Positions 6,009 through 13,860 of a stretch of 16,907 bases of DNA are shown piece by piece. The position numbers and the translations under genes are program-made. Every line of letters begins with the position of its first letter. The first letter of the stretch is position 1. This DNA is from Promethearchaeota archaeon (lineage in GTDB: Archaea > Asgardarchaeota > Lokiarchaeia > Sigynarchaeales > SOKP01), in assembly GCA_016839655.1 (NCBI GenBank), contig JAEOTW010000037.1:1-16907 (forward strand), in the 5' to 3' direction. The notes under the pieces are model-generated. The model made no database searches and was not told the origin of the DNA. It saw nothing but the letters and a program-made list of their open reading frames with translations.

Positions 6009-8138
6009 ATGAGTGTACCACCAATTTTAATTGTTACATTGGTCGCTGGAATAGTATCAATAGTAATGGCTCTATACTTTAGATACTTAGTATTAAAAGA
6101 AGATCCAGGAAATGAAAGGATGCAAGAAGTAGCGGGTTATATAGAAGAAGGAGCAAAAACTTACATTAAAGTTCAGTATAAAATATTGGCAATATTTGTT
6201 TGCGGCTTATTTCTTATCATCCTCTTTCTACTGCCATCTGTAACAAATCCAGGTACTTTTAATTGGGAACAAGCAGTTGCATATTTGATTGGTGCTCTTG
6301 GATCAATGTTAGCTGGCTGGTTAGGGATGTACGTAGGAGTTAAAGCAAATACAAGAGCTGCTCAAGGTTGCACTATGAGTACAAAAAAGGGTTTTGATAT
6401 TGCCTTTTTTGGAGGTTCAGTAATGGGATTAGCAGTTGTGGGAGTCGCTTTAATAGGAGTTTCAGTACTCTATTGGATTTTTGAGGAACCTCTAGTTATA
6501 TTAGGTTTTAGTTTTGGAGCCAGCAGCATTGCTCTTTTTATGAAGTGCGGAGGTGGAATATTTACTAAAACTGCAGATGTTGGTGCAGATTTAGTAGGTA
6601 AATCAGAATATGATCTTCCTGAAGATGATCCAAGGAATCCCGCAACTATCGCTGATAATGTTGGTGATAATGTTGGAGATATTGCAGGAATGGGAAGTGA
6701 TCTATTCGATTCTTATGTTGCATCTATTGTAGCAGCAATGATGCTAGCTGCTGCTTTTGGTATCGTAGGTGTTATAGAAGCACCTATGGGAGATGTAGTA
6801 CTAACATCTGGAGGAACTGCTATCCTAATAGTAACTCCAGTAATCTTATGTGGAGTTGGATTATTAGCTTCACTTATAGGGATATATTTCATTAAATTGA
6901 AGGGTTCAGAAGAACCAGGAAAAGCTTTGAATACGGGAACTTATTTTGCGACATTAATCTATTTTGGACTCTCGGCTTTATTCACATTTTTCCTTTCAAT
7001 TAGTGATGCTACAATATCACCAGCAGAAATAGGTTTGTTGTGGCGACTTTGGGGAACATCGGCTATTGGACTTATTTCTGGAATTATATTAGGCTTTACA
7101 AGCGATTATTTTACAAGAGATGATAAGAAACCTACACGCAATATAGCTAATTCTGCTAAAGAAGGCCATGCCGTAGTAATTCTTTCAGGAATCTCATATG
7201 GACTTCTGAGTGTTGTTCCACCAGCAATAGGGATCGTAATAGCTATGGCAATCGCATTTTGGTTAGCAGGTTTCTTTGGGGTTGCTATGGCTGCCGTCGG
7301 CATGTTAGCAATTGTAGGAACAATTGTTTCAAACGATGCATATGGTCCTATTGTGGATAATGCTAGGGGTATTGCTGAACAAGGGGCATTAGGAGATGAT
7401 GTAATCCGTACAGCTGATCGCTTAGATTCCGCAGGTAATACCGCAAAAGCAATTACAAAAGGATTTGCGATAGGAGCGGCAAATCTTACGGTATTAGCAT
7501 TATTATTTTCTTTTATTCAAGAAGCAAATAATCAAGGTGCTGGTATTACAGCAGTCGATTTATTAAGGGTAAATGTATTAATAGGAGCATTTATTGGTGT
7601 TGTAGTTCCTGCATTATTTTCAGCTTTATTAATCTTAGCAGTTCAAAGAAATGCCGCTAAAATGGTTGATGAAATTCGCAGACAATTTGAAGAAAATCCT
7701 AAAATCTTAACGGGTGAGGAAGCCGCTGACTTTAGTAAAACTATCGATATCGCAACTAAGGGATCGTTAAGAGAACTAGTGTTCCCTAGTATTATTTCAA
7801 TTGTAATACCCCTAGTTATTGGAATACTATTTGGTGTTGCAGCTTTAGGGGCTTTCTTAGCTGGTGCTATTTTATCCGGATTTGTCTTCGCTGTGTTTAT
7901 GTCTAACAGCGGTGGAGCATGGGATAATGCAAAAAAGTGGATTGAAGACGGTAACCTTGGAGGAAAAGGAACAAATATACATAAGGCTTCTATAACGGGA
8001 GATACTGTTGGAGATCCATTTAAAGATACTGCAGGTCCAAGTATAAATACTTTATTGGTTGTAATGTCTTTAACAGCGTCAATATTTCTACTTTTTCTAA
8101 TGCTTTTTAATGCTGGAGCAGGTCTTATAATTTTCTAA
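6009..8138 (+). CDS. hppA: Membrane-bound ion-translocating pyrophosphatase, K+-independent type (probable H+ pump)
   Basis: A 709-residue multi-span membrane protein that hydrolyses pyrophosphate to drive ions out of the cytoplasm. Catalytic blocks are intact: DVGADLVGK (190-198) followed by the DNVGDNVGD box (216-224), NDAYGPIVDNA (442-452) and GDTVGDPFKDTAGPS (664-678). The potassium-dependence site reads GNTAKAIT (476-483). Lys480 and Thr483 match the K+-independent subfamily, whereas K+-dependent enzymes have Ala and Gly. Thr is replaced by Ala at 479. The gate region reads DLFDSY (231-236), with Asp where Glu is usual in DLFESY or DLFETY. H+ rather than Na+ transport follows from the K+-independent class and is inference. 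The ATG at 6009 has no Shine-Dalgarno sequence and lies about 30 bp after a TTTAAA element. It stands alone as a transcription unit and is followed by a T-rich terminator. Confidence 0.96.
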   Translation: MSVPPILIVTLVAGIVSIVMALYFRYLVLKEDPGNERMQEVAGYIEEGAKTYIKVQYKILAIFVCGLFLIILFLLPSVTNPGTFNWEQAVAYLIGALGSMLAGWLGMYVGVKANTRAAQGCTMSTKKGFDIAFFGGSVMGLAVVGVALIGVSVLYWIFEEPLVILGFSFGASSIALFMKCGGGIFTKTADVGADLVGKSEYDLPEDDPRNPATIADNVGDNVGDIAGMGSDLFDSYVASIVAAMMLAAAFGIVGVIEAPMGDVVLTSGGTAILIVTPVILCGVGLLASLIGIYFIKLKGSEEPGKALNTGTYFATLIYFGLSALFTFFLSISDATISPAEIGLLWRLWGTSAIGLISGIILGFTSDYFTRDDKKPTRNIANSAKEGHAVVILSGISYGLLSVVPPAIGIVIAMAIAFWLAGFFGVAMAAVGMLAIVGTIVSNDAYGPIVDNARGIAEQGALGDDVIRTADRLDSAGNTAKAITKGFAIGAANLTVLALLFSFIQEANNQGAGITAVDLLRVNVLIGAFIGVVVPALFSALLILAVQRNAAKMVDEIRRQFEENPKILTGEEAADFSKTIDIATKGSLRELVFPSIISIVIPLVIGILFGVAALGAFLAGAILSGFVFAVFMSNSGGAWDNAKKWIEDGNLGGKGTNIHKASITGDTVGDPFKDTAGPSINTLLVVMSLTASIFLLFLMLFNAGAGLIIF

Positions 8139-8151
8139 TAAATAATATAAA

Positions 8152-8170
8152 ATTTATTTTTCTTTTTTTT
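8152..8170 (+). terminator. T-rich terminator after hppA
   Basis: A T-rich tract, ending in eight consecutive T residues, starts about 14 bp after the hppA stop codon without a strong hairpin. This is the form expected of intrinsic archaeal terminators. Confidence 0.5.
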
Positions 8171-8270
8171 CAAAATTTTCTAAGAAGTGGATTAAGGAGC
8201 AATTTCATTTCTTTAGTCTAAGATTTAACAAAATTAAATAAATCTTCTAAATTTCCCTAATATAAATCTA

Positions 8271-8297
8271 GTTAATTAACCAAATAAAAAATATAAA
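8271..8297 (+). promoter_or_regulatory. Promoter of the single-CCG Fe-S gene, with a palindrome
   Basis: The 10-bp palindrome GTTAATTAAC (8271-8280) lies just before a TATA-like AAATATAAA (about 8288-8296), which is centred about 23 bp ahead of the ATG at 8316. That spacing suggests a leaderless or nearly leaderless mRNA. The palindrome occupies the TFB-recognition side of the TATA box, where a regulator could compete. The remainder of the 8139-8315 gap shows only the hppA terminator. Confidence 0.4.
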
Positions 8298-8315
8298 CTT
8301 AAAAATGAAATAAAC

Positions 8316-9326
8316 ATGTTTGATAAATCTCATTGTTCTGAATGTGAAAATATAGATTGCTTAACGAGATGTCAATGGATTGATATTGATAAGAAAACAG
8401 GAAGAATTGAAATGGATAAGATGATTAATGGAAAGGAGTCATTTGTTCTAAAAGAATGCGTCACATGTTTTGCTTGTGATGAATATTGTCCTCATAATTC
8501 ACATCCATTTGATATGATTACAGAATTACAGGAGAAGTACAATTCTTTAGATATTAATCCTGAATTACGAAAAAAAATTATCTCACAAATGGAGCCTCCT
8601 AAGGAATTAAGACTAAAAGTAATTGATCCAGATAAACCAGTTTTTAATAAGTGCACTTTTTCAAGAATGAATGAAAATGAAATGAAAGGGCAAATGTTCG
8701 AAAATTTACAGTATTTAAGTGGACGTGCTTTTTTCTGTAATTTACAATATCTACATTTGGCTAGGGATTCATTAATTAGAGAAAGATTTCCAATTATAAT
8801 GGATAACATAAATAAACATGGTGTAAAAGAATTAATTTGCTGGCATGATGAGTGTTATGGACTTTGGGTATCCTATTGTCAAAGAAATAATATTGATGTC
8901 CCATTCAAAGTAGTACATGTTTATGAATATATGTATAATTACCTTAAGGAACATGAATCGGAGATTTCGAAGTTAAATATGAAGATTGCTTATCAAAGAG
9001 GGTGTTCTAATAGATTTTCTTCAAATATCGATAAAGTCGTCGATAAGATCTGTGATTTAATAGGAGTTATACGTGTCCCAAGAGAATTTGATAGAGAGAA
9101 TGCTCTATGTTGTGCCGGAGCATTTACATGGCATGGAAAAGGCAATTTGATGAGACCAGCACAAAACAAAAATGTTAAAGATATGGTAAACCATGGTGCT
9201 GAAGCATGCGTTTATAATTGCCCAATGTGTAAAAATGTGTTAGGATCGAAAGTTGAGAGGAAAGGGTTAAAAAATTATCTATTAAGTGATTTAGCTCGAA
9301 TGGCTTTAGGAGAAAAAATAGAATAA
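8316..9326 (+). CDS. Heterodisulfide-reductase-like Fe-S protein with one CCG domain
   Basis: A 336-residue cytoplasmic iron-sulfur oxidoreductase. The N-terminus carries two four-cysteine sets: C7, C10, C15, C19, which is unusually spaced, and C48, C51, C54, C58 followed by Pro, a classic 4Fe-4S pattern. The C-terminal half has one full CCG-type motif: C230, 34 residues, C265-C266, 35 residues, C302-P-M-C305. This matches the CX31-39CCX35-36CXXC signature of HdrB/HdrD. The residue after CC is Ala, giving CCAG. The middle region (about 105-200) has scattered cysteines at 113, 141, 175 and 180 and may be a decayed first CCG domain. The gene converges on the glcF-like gene with 5 bp between stop codons. 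An electron-carrier role near that operon is inferred; substrate and partner are unknown. Confidence 0.85.
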   Translation: MFDKSHCSECENIDCLTRCQWIDIDKKTGRIEMDKMINGKESFVLKECVTCFACDEYCPHNSHPFDMITELQEKYNSLDINPELRKKIISQMEPPKELRLKVIDPDKPVFNKCTFSRMNENEMKGQMFENLQYLSGRAFFCNLQYLHLARDSLIRERFPIIMDNINKHGVKELICWHDECYGLWVSYCQRNNIDVPFKVVHVYEYMYNYLKEHESEISKLNMKIAYQRGCSNRFSSNIDKVVDKICDLIGVIRVPREFDRENALCCAGAFTWHGKGNLMRPAQNKNVKDMVNHGAEACVYNCPMCKNVLGSKVERKGLKNYLLSDLARMALGEKIE

Positions 9327-9331
9327 ATCTG

Positions 9332-10513
9332 TTAATTATTTTTTTCTTTATTATTAATTTCTATCTGATCCAATATTTCTATAAGATCCATTACTTCAAA
9401 ACCTAGGTTATATTTTTCATTGGCATCAGTTAGGTTTGTTTGACAAAAAGGGCATATTGAGGATATCACAGAGGCTCCAGTTTCTTTAGCTTCTTCTAAT
9501 CTTTCTTTTGAAACCTCTAAGGACCATTCAGGATACCCTATCTTAACACCTCCTCCAGCACCACAACACCAAGCATTTTCACGATTGCGACGCATTTCTA
9601 CTAACTTAATTCCAGGGATTTTATTATAAACCTCTCGTGGGATTTCATACAATCCCATATGACGTCCTAAATGGCAAGGATCATGATAAGTTACTGTTTT
9701 CTGGAATTTGGAATTAAAAGAAATTCGCTCTTCATCCAATAATTTTTTAATTAATTCAGCGGTATGGTATACTTCAAATCCAAAATCAGCACCTAATTTT
9801 ACCCAGTCTCTTTTTATAGTACGATAGCAACCAGCACAAGAAGTTATCACTTTTTTAGCTCCAGTTCGATTAATCAGGTTAATATTATAATTTATAAAGT
9901 CTTTTACAGGATTTGTTTGACCTGTTCGCAGTAATGGGCTGCAACAGCAGTGTTCATCAATTAAAGTAAAATTAATTTCTGCTTTTTTAAGAAATCTTAT
10001 AGTAGCATCCCTAAGTTCTTTTTGACGATAATTTGAAGTGCATCCTATGAAATAAACCCATTCTGCTTCGTCAGGTAAATTATATTTCTTTTTTAATTCA
10101 TTATTATCCGAGTTAGGGTCTCCGTATGGATTATAATTCCTAGGATCTTCAGTTCTTTCCAATAATATTTTTTGCTTTTCTGGGCAAAAACCATTATCAA
10201 CAGCTAGGGCTCTACCAGCTTCAATGAAATCAACTAAAAAATCTTTAAATTTATCAAATCTACAATTTTCAGTACAATTTCCACAAGTACTACAGGCATA
10301 TATTGCATTAACAGCACCTTCGTTCCATTTAATTTCACCGCTTAAAATGCCATAAATAAGCCATAATCTACCCCCTGTACTATACGTTTCAAATCTAAAC
10401 TTTTTATAACTGGGACAATTAAATTCGCTAAAATCATCAGTAAATTTACAATACCCACATCTAAAACATCGATGGATAATATTCCTCCAGTCTTGTTTTT
10501 GCTCTAATGTCAA
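9332..10513 (-). CDS. GlcF/HdrD-like Fe-S oxidoreductase with two CCG domains
   Basis: The iron-sulfur partner of the FAD dehydrogenase encoded just upstream, as in glycolate oxidase (GlcD/GlcF) and archaeal D-lactate dehydrogenase systems. Counting from TTG at 10513 gives 393 residues. Two ferredoxin-like sets come first (C-F-R-C-G-Y-C and C-S-T-C-G-N-C-T-E-N-C), then CCG domain 1 (GCTSN, HCCCSP, SCAGC) and CCG domain 2 (DPCHLGR, WCCGAGGG, CPFC). The motif spacings agree with the family. An open frame extends 6 codons further to a TTG at 10531. The start at 10513 is preferred because a perfect GGAGGTGA lies 7 nt upstream of it. The final residues are Asn/Lys-rich. It should pass electrons from the flavin subunit to a soluble or membrane acceptor. 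The physiological acceptor is not visible. Confidence 0.88.
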   Translation of the reverse strand: MTLEQKQDWRNIIHRCFRCGYCKFTDDFSEFNCPSYKKFRFETYSTGGRLWLIYGILSGEIKWNEGAVNAIYACSTCGNCTENCRFDKFKDFLVDFIEAGRALAVDNGFCPEKQKILLERTEDPRNYNPYGDPNSDNNELKKKYNLPDEAEWVYFIGCTSNYRQKELRDATIRFLKKAEINFTLIDEHCCCSPLLRTGQTNPVKDFINYNINLINRTGAKKVITSCAGCYRTIKRDWVKLGADFGFEVYHTAELIKKLLDEERISFNSKFQKTVTYHDPCHLGRHMGLYEIPREVYNKIPGIKLVEMRRNRENAWCCGAGGGVKIGYPEWSLEVSKERLEEAKETGASVISSICPFCQTNLTDANEKYNLGFEVMDLIEILDQIEINNKEKNN

Positions 10514-10515
10514 AT

Positions 10516-11886
10516 TTATTTCACCTCCCAATTACCCGGATTTAATATCCCATTAGGATCTAAGGTATTTTTAAGAGTTTTCAATAATTTTTTGTAATTT
10601 GGATCCATTTTTTCAAGAATTAATTGTTGACCATCTATTTCTACCTTCCATGGAATACCACCTAATTCTAAAGCAAGCATATTTGTTTCGTGAAGAGCAT
10701 TCCTAGCATTTTCCATATCTTTAGGATCAGCTCTATTAAATGAATAAGAAAAGAACATAACTATTGTATGGGTTCCACTCATTAATCTTGACCCTATTGT
10801 AGGTGGAATACCATATTTTCTAGATATTTCAGCTGCTCGTAAATATCCCTCTGGAATTTTTTCAAGTGGCATGAAGGCGCCAACATATTCAAAACCTCCT
10901 CCTTTTCGATAATCTGCTGCTCCCGCAGCGAAAATAGGTTTTTCCATGTATATTTTATGCATTTTAACAGGTGCTTTCATAAATCGGGCATTGTTTTTCC
11001 TATATATCTTTTTCAATATTTTTTTCTGCCTATCTATGTCTACTTGAGTATCTCCTGTAATATATGTCATTATAAATATGTAACCTTTCATCCATTCAGG
11101 TTTATCTTGCATTCCAAGAAGTACATCTTCTGCAAAATGTTGCGCAGTTATATTTAAGAGAAGATTAGGTAATTCTTTTGGATCTTGTAATAACCCAAAA
11201 ACAATATCTCGAAATTTTGGTTTTGGATATAATTTTAGTGAAAGTTTTGTAACAATTCCCATAGTACCAAATGAACTAATAAACATACCAATAAAATCTG
11301 GAATAGGTCCTCTGGAAAACCAATAATCCGAAGTTGCACAAGAACCTAATTTACATATATCACCGTTAGGAAGAACAACTTCCAAACCATTGATCATAGT
11401 TCCATGGTCTCCATGTCTCTGAGAAAGATAACCAGAACCATGAATTAGTACATTTCCCGCTATTGTAGCTGAAGGAGGTGCATCTGGAATAGGAGGTTGC
11501 AGATCTGGATAATTATTATTCAGATTAGATAGTAATTGGCCTGTGGTTACTCCCGCTTCAATGAGCGCATAACGACTTTTTTCATTTATTTCGATGATTT
11601 TATTCATTCTTTTCATGTCAATAACGATCCCCCCATATATAGGGACTACTAAAGCACTAAGAGTCAATCCCCCTCCCATAGGAATAAGAGGGATTTTAAC
11701 TTGATTGGCTAGTTTCACAATTGCTTGAACTTCTTCGGCCGATTTGGGCATTACAACAAAATCTACTGGACGAGGCTCAGACGCTCCAGGATCTTGAGAA
11801 TATATAAATAATTCTTCCGATTTATTAGATACAAAATCTTTCCCTACAATGTCTTCTAAATTTCTTAAAATCTTATTCTTATCCAC
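10516..11886 (-). CDS. GlcD-like FAD-binding dehydrogenase (PCMH/VAO fold)
   Basis: A 456-residue FAD-dependent dehydrogenase of the GlcD / D-lactate dehydrogenase / vanillyl-alcohol-oxidase superfamily. Visible features are VMPKSAEEVQAIVKLAN (45-61), typical of the PCMH FAD domain, and an FAD pyrophosphate loop PMGGGLTLS (69-77). Next come TIAGNVLIHGSG (141-152), MINGLEVVLPNGD (164-176), FGTMGIVTKLSLKLYPKP (206-223) and the C-terminal LDPNGILNPGNW (442-453). The FAD loop is atypical, because relatives read G-x-GTGLSGG. The segment SQRHGDHG (155-162) and the cap domain recall aryl-alcohol oxidases, so the substrate could be lactate, glycolate, another 2-hydroxyacid or a different alcohol. The start is GTG at 11886-11884, with AGGAG 9 nt upstream. 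The Fe-S partner begins 2 nt after its stop codon, so the two form an operon. Confidence 0.88.
   Translation of the reverse strand: MDKNKILRNLEDIVGKDFVSNKSEELFIYSQDPGASEPRPVDFVVMPKSAEEVQAIVKLANQVKIPLIPMGGGLTLSALVVPIYGGIVIDMKRMNKIIEINEKSRYALIEAGVTTGQLLSNLNNNYPDLQPPIPDAPPSATIAGNVLIHGSGYLSQRHGDHGTMINGLEVVLPNGDICKLGSCATSDYWFSRGPIPDFIGMFISSFGTMGIVTKLSLKLYPKPKFRDIVFGLLQDPKELPNLLLNITAQHFAEDVLLGMQDKPEWMKGYIFIMTYITGDTQVDIDRQKKILKKIYRKNNARFMKAPVKMHKIYMEKPIFAAGAADYRKGGGFEYVGAFMPLEKIPEGYLRAAEISRKYGIPPTIGSRLMSGTHTIVMFFSYSFNRADPKDMENARNALHETNMLALELGGIPWKVEIDGQQLILEKMDPNYKKLLKTLKNTLDPNGILNPGNWEVK
10521..10528 (-). promoter_or_regulatory. Perfect Shine-Dalgarno sequence that sets the glcF-like start
   Basis: On the minus strand GGAGGTGA lies within the last codons of the glcD-like gene, 7 nt before the TTG at 10513-10511. 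It can pair over all eight bases with the usual archaeal 16S rRNA 3' end. The upstream gene's TAA stop (10518-10516) lies between this site and the start, so translation is probably coupled. Confidence 0.7.
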
Positions 11887-12021
11887 TTTAACGATCTCCT
11901 AATTATATATCTATACTATATATGGATTTTGTTTTAACTATATTTATAATTAATTAATAGGATTTTCATCATTAGTTTATTAAGAAATAAGAATTAAATT
12001 AAATATCAAATTCAAAAGGGA
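11887..12021. promoter_or_regulatory. Divergent promoter region between glcD-like and MBL genes
   Basis: For the minus-strand operon, AGGAG is at 11896-11900, and TATA-like runs (ATATATAATT at 11901-11910 and CATATATAG near 11916-11924) lie upstream. For the plus-strand MBL gene, AAAAGGG (12014-12020) fits a start at the second ATG, 12028, better than at the first. A TTTATAAT element lies near 11943. The DNA is AT-rich, so individual TATA calls are weak. Confidence 0.35.
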
Positions 12022-13032
12022 ATGCAAATGAATGTAGGAAGTATAGAAAGTGGAAGGGTAGTAGTTAAAGTAATATCATCTAATAGAACAAGTATGACCT
12101 TACCAACTAACAAGGAAATTAAAAGAAATGTAATCCAGCCAAGGCATGGTTCTTTTGGGACACTTGGCGAACATGGAATCGCTATGATGGTTAAAATATT
12201 TGGAAAAGATTCAAATCATCTTATTTTATTTGATACAGCAGGGTATATGCAAACAGTGGTTCATAATTTAATGCAATTTAAAATTAAATTTGAAGATATT
12301 GAAAAAGTAATTATTAGTCATGGTCATTTAGATCATTTCGGAGCTTTAATTCCAATCATCTCAAAATTGAAAAACGGAAGTGAAGTATATATTAGTCCAC
12401 TGAGTCTTGATGATTGTTACTATGCGGGAACTGTATCTGGATATGAATTGTCTCCTGATGATCTTGGAACCTCATTTAAAAAGTTAAAAGAAGAAGGTAA
12501 AATCAAATTTTACAGAAGAAATAGAAGAATCAATAGAAACTTGCTTCACAATCAAGCAAAAGAGAGAAATGTAAAAATAGTTGAGACAACCTCACCCTAT
12601 AAATTATATAATGGAGTAATAACAAGTGGTCCAATTGAAATATTTGACGAAAGAGAGCTTCCAAAGGGATTATACTTAGGACCGAGTAAAACAGAATATG
12701 ATAAACATACATACAGGGAAGAGATTGCATTATATATTAATATTAAGGATAAAGGATTAGTAGTTGTTACTGGGTGTAGTCATACTGGTCTTATAAATAT
12801 CATCAAACATGGCCAAAAATTAACAGGAGTTAATAAAATCTATGCTCTTATAGGAGGGTTTCACAAAGAAATGACTAATAGTGATGATATTGATGAAGTT
12901 GTGTCTTTCATCGAAATGTTGAATCCAGAAATAACATGTGGAATGCATTGTACTGGTTTTGAGTTTAATAGAATTATGCATCGTCATTATTCTCATGTAA
13001 TGGGTATAGTAGGAACAGAATTCCATTTATAA
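12022..13032 (+). CDS. MBL-fold metallohydrolase, COG1237-like
   Basis: A 336-residue metallo-beta-lactamase-fold protein. The metal motif is H100-G-H102-L-D104-H105. Further ligands are likely H254 in TGCSHTGL (250-257), H281 in LIGGFH (276-281) and possibly H309 in GMHCTG (307-312). TGCSHTG, GGFH and MHCTG together are characteristic of COG1237, some members of which are annotated as dihydropterin ribofuranosyl-aminobenzene-phosphate synthases of methanopterin synthesis. That function is poorly settled across the family and is not claimed here. A long insert (about 125-230) with basic residues precedes the second metal motif. The first ATG is at 12022; an ATG at 12028 has the better ribosome-site spacing (AAAAGGG, 7 nt). 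A GNAT gene follows after 15 bp, probably co-transcribed. Confidence 0.85.
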   Translation: MQMNVGSIESGRVVVKVISSNRTSMTLPTNKEIKRNVIQPRHGSFGTLGEHGIAMMVKIFGKDSNHLILFDTAGYMQTVVHNLMQFKIKFEDIEKVIISHGHLDHFGALIPIISKLKNGSEVYISPLSLDDCYYAGTVSGYELSPDDLGTSFKKLKEEGKIKFYRRNRRINRNLLHNQAKERNVKIVETTSPYKLYNGVITSGPIEIFDERELPKGLYLGPSKTEYDKHTYREEIALYINIKDKGLVVVTGCSHTGLINIIKHGQKLTGVNKIYALIGGFHKEMTNSDDIDEVVSFIEMLNPEITCGMHCTGFEFNRIMHRHYSHVMGIVGTEFHL

Positions 13033-13047
13033 ATAAAATTGATAAAA

Positions 13048-13848
13048 ATGAAGGATATTGTAAAAGAAATTACTCCCGATTCAATCAATTATTATATTGA
13101 AAAAAATTTAGATGATTTTTATACTAAATCTTCTGATCATCCCAATTTCACTAGCAGTGGAAATGACAATGTAAACTGGGTATTAGCAAGTAAAGCAGAT
13201 TGGCCAGATTGTATATTTAAGGCAAATCTTGATATTATTAATTTAGAAAATGAAGTTAGAAATATTAGAGATATGATCAAAAATAAAAAAGCTCCTAATG
13301 GGTGGACAATTGGACCCTTGACAAAACCAAATGAATTAGGTAGTAAACTTGAGGAATACGGTTTCTCAAATGTCTATCATCAAGCAGGAATGGCAGTTGA
13401 ATTAAAGGATATTAAAAAAAAGAAATTTATAGAAAATGACTTAATCATCCAAAAAGTAAAAAATGAGGAATCTCTCATCCAATGGGCTAACACTGTTTCA
13501 GAAGTATTCGATTTAAGAGTAGATCTTGAGTATCTTAATTTCATGTTCCTACAAAAGAATGTTTTATTCTATTTAGGATATTTTCAAGAAAAACCAGTTT
13601 CAACATTATTATTATATTTATCTTCAGGAGTTGCAGGACTTCACGCAGTTTCAACTTTAACTGAATATAGAAATCAAGGATTTGGGCTTGCCATTAGCAA
13701 ATTTGCTCTAATTGATGCTTTTAAAATGGGATTTTATATTGGGGTGCTTCAGGCCTCATCGTTAGGCGAAAGAGTTTATAGAAAATTAGGATTTAAAAAA
13801 TTTTGCGATATTTTTTCATATGCATTACTTGAGAATGTAAAATCATAG
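13048..13848 (+). CDS. GNAT-family N-acetyltransferase
   Basis: A protein of 266 residues from the ATG at 13048. The frame also opens at a TTG at 13039, but ATG is preferred because nothing supports the TTG. The C-terminal GNAT domain is clear: beta-strand-rich HAVSTLTEYRNQGFG contains the acetyl-CoA-binding R-N-Q-G-F-G loop (208-213), followed by AISKFALIDAFKMG and the closing ERVYRKLGFKKF. The N-terminal half (about 80-110, GWTIGPLTKPNELGSKLEEYGF) looks like a second, degenerate GNAT module, as in double-GNAT proteins. It lies 15 bp after the MBL gene on the same strand, so an operon is likely. The substrate is unknown. It converges with the aldo/keto reductase, 12 bp between stop codons. 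Confidence 0.85.
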   Translation: MKDIVKEITPDSINYYIEKNLDDFYTKSSDHPNFTSSGNDNVNWVLASKADWPDCIFKANLDIINLENEVRNIRDMIKNKKAPNGWTIGPLTKPNELGSKLEEYGFSNVYHQAGMAVELKDIKKKKFIENDLIIQKVKNEESLIQWANTVSEVFDLRVDLEYLNFMFLQKNVLFYLGYFQEKPVSTLLLYLSSGVAGLHAVSTLTEYRNQGFGLAISKFALIDAFKMGFYIGVLQASSLGERVYRKLGFKKFCDIFSYALLENVKS

Positions 13849-13860
13849 AATTCTAAGAGA

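Noticed and set aside
7106..7303. Minus-strand open frame inside hppA
   Set aside because: It is a shadow of conserved membrane segments of hppA on the other strand.
8492..8809. Minus-strand open frame of 105 codons inside the single-CCG gene
   Set aside because: It opposes conserved cysteine motifs and has no recognisable domain or ribosome site.
10514..10531. A 16-nt overlap of the glcD-like and glcF-like genes
   Set aside because: The overlap depends on a TTG with no ribosome site; a perfect Shine-Dalgarno points to the TTG at 10513 after the upstream stop codon.
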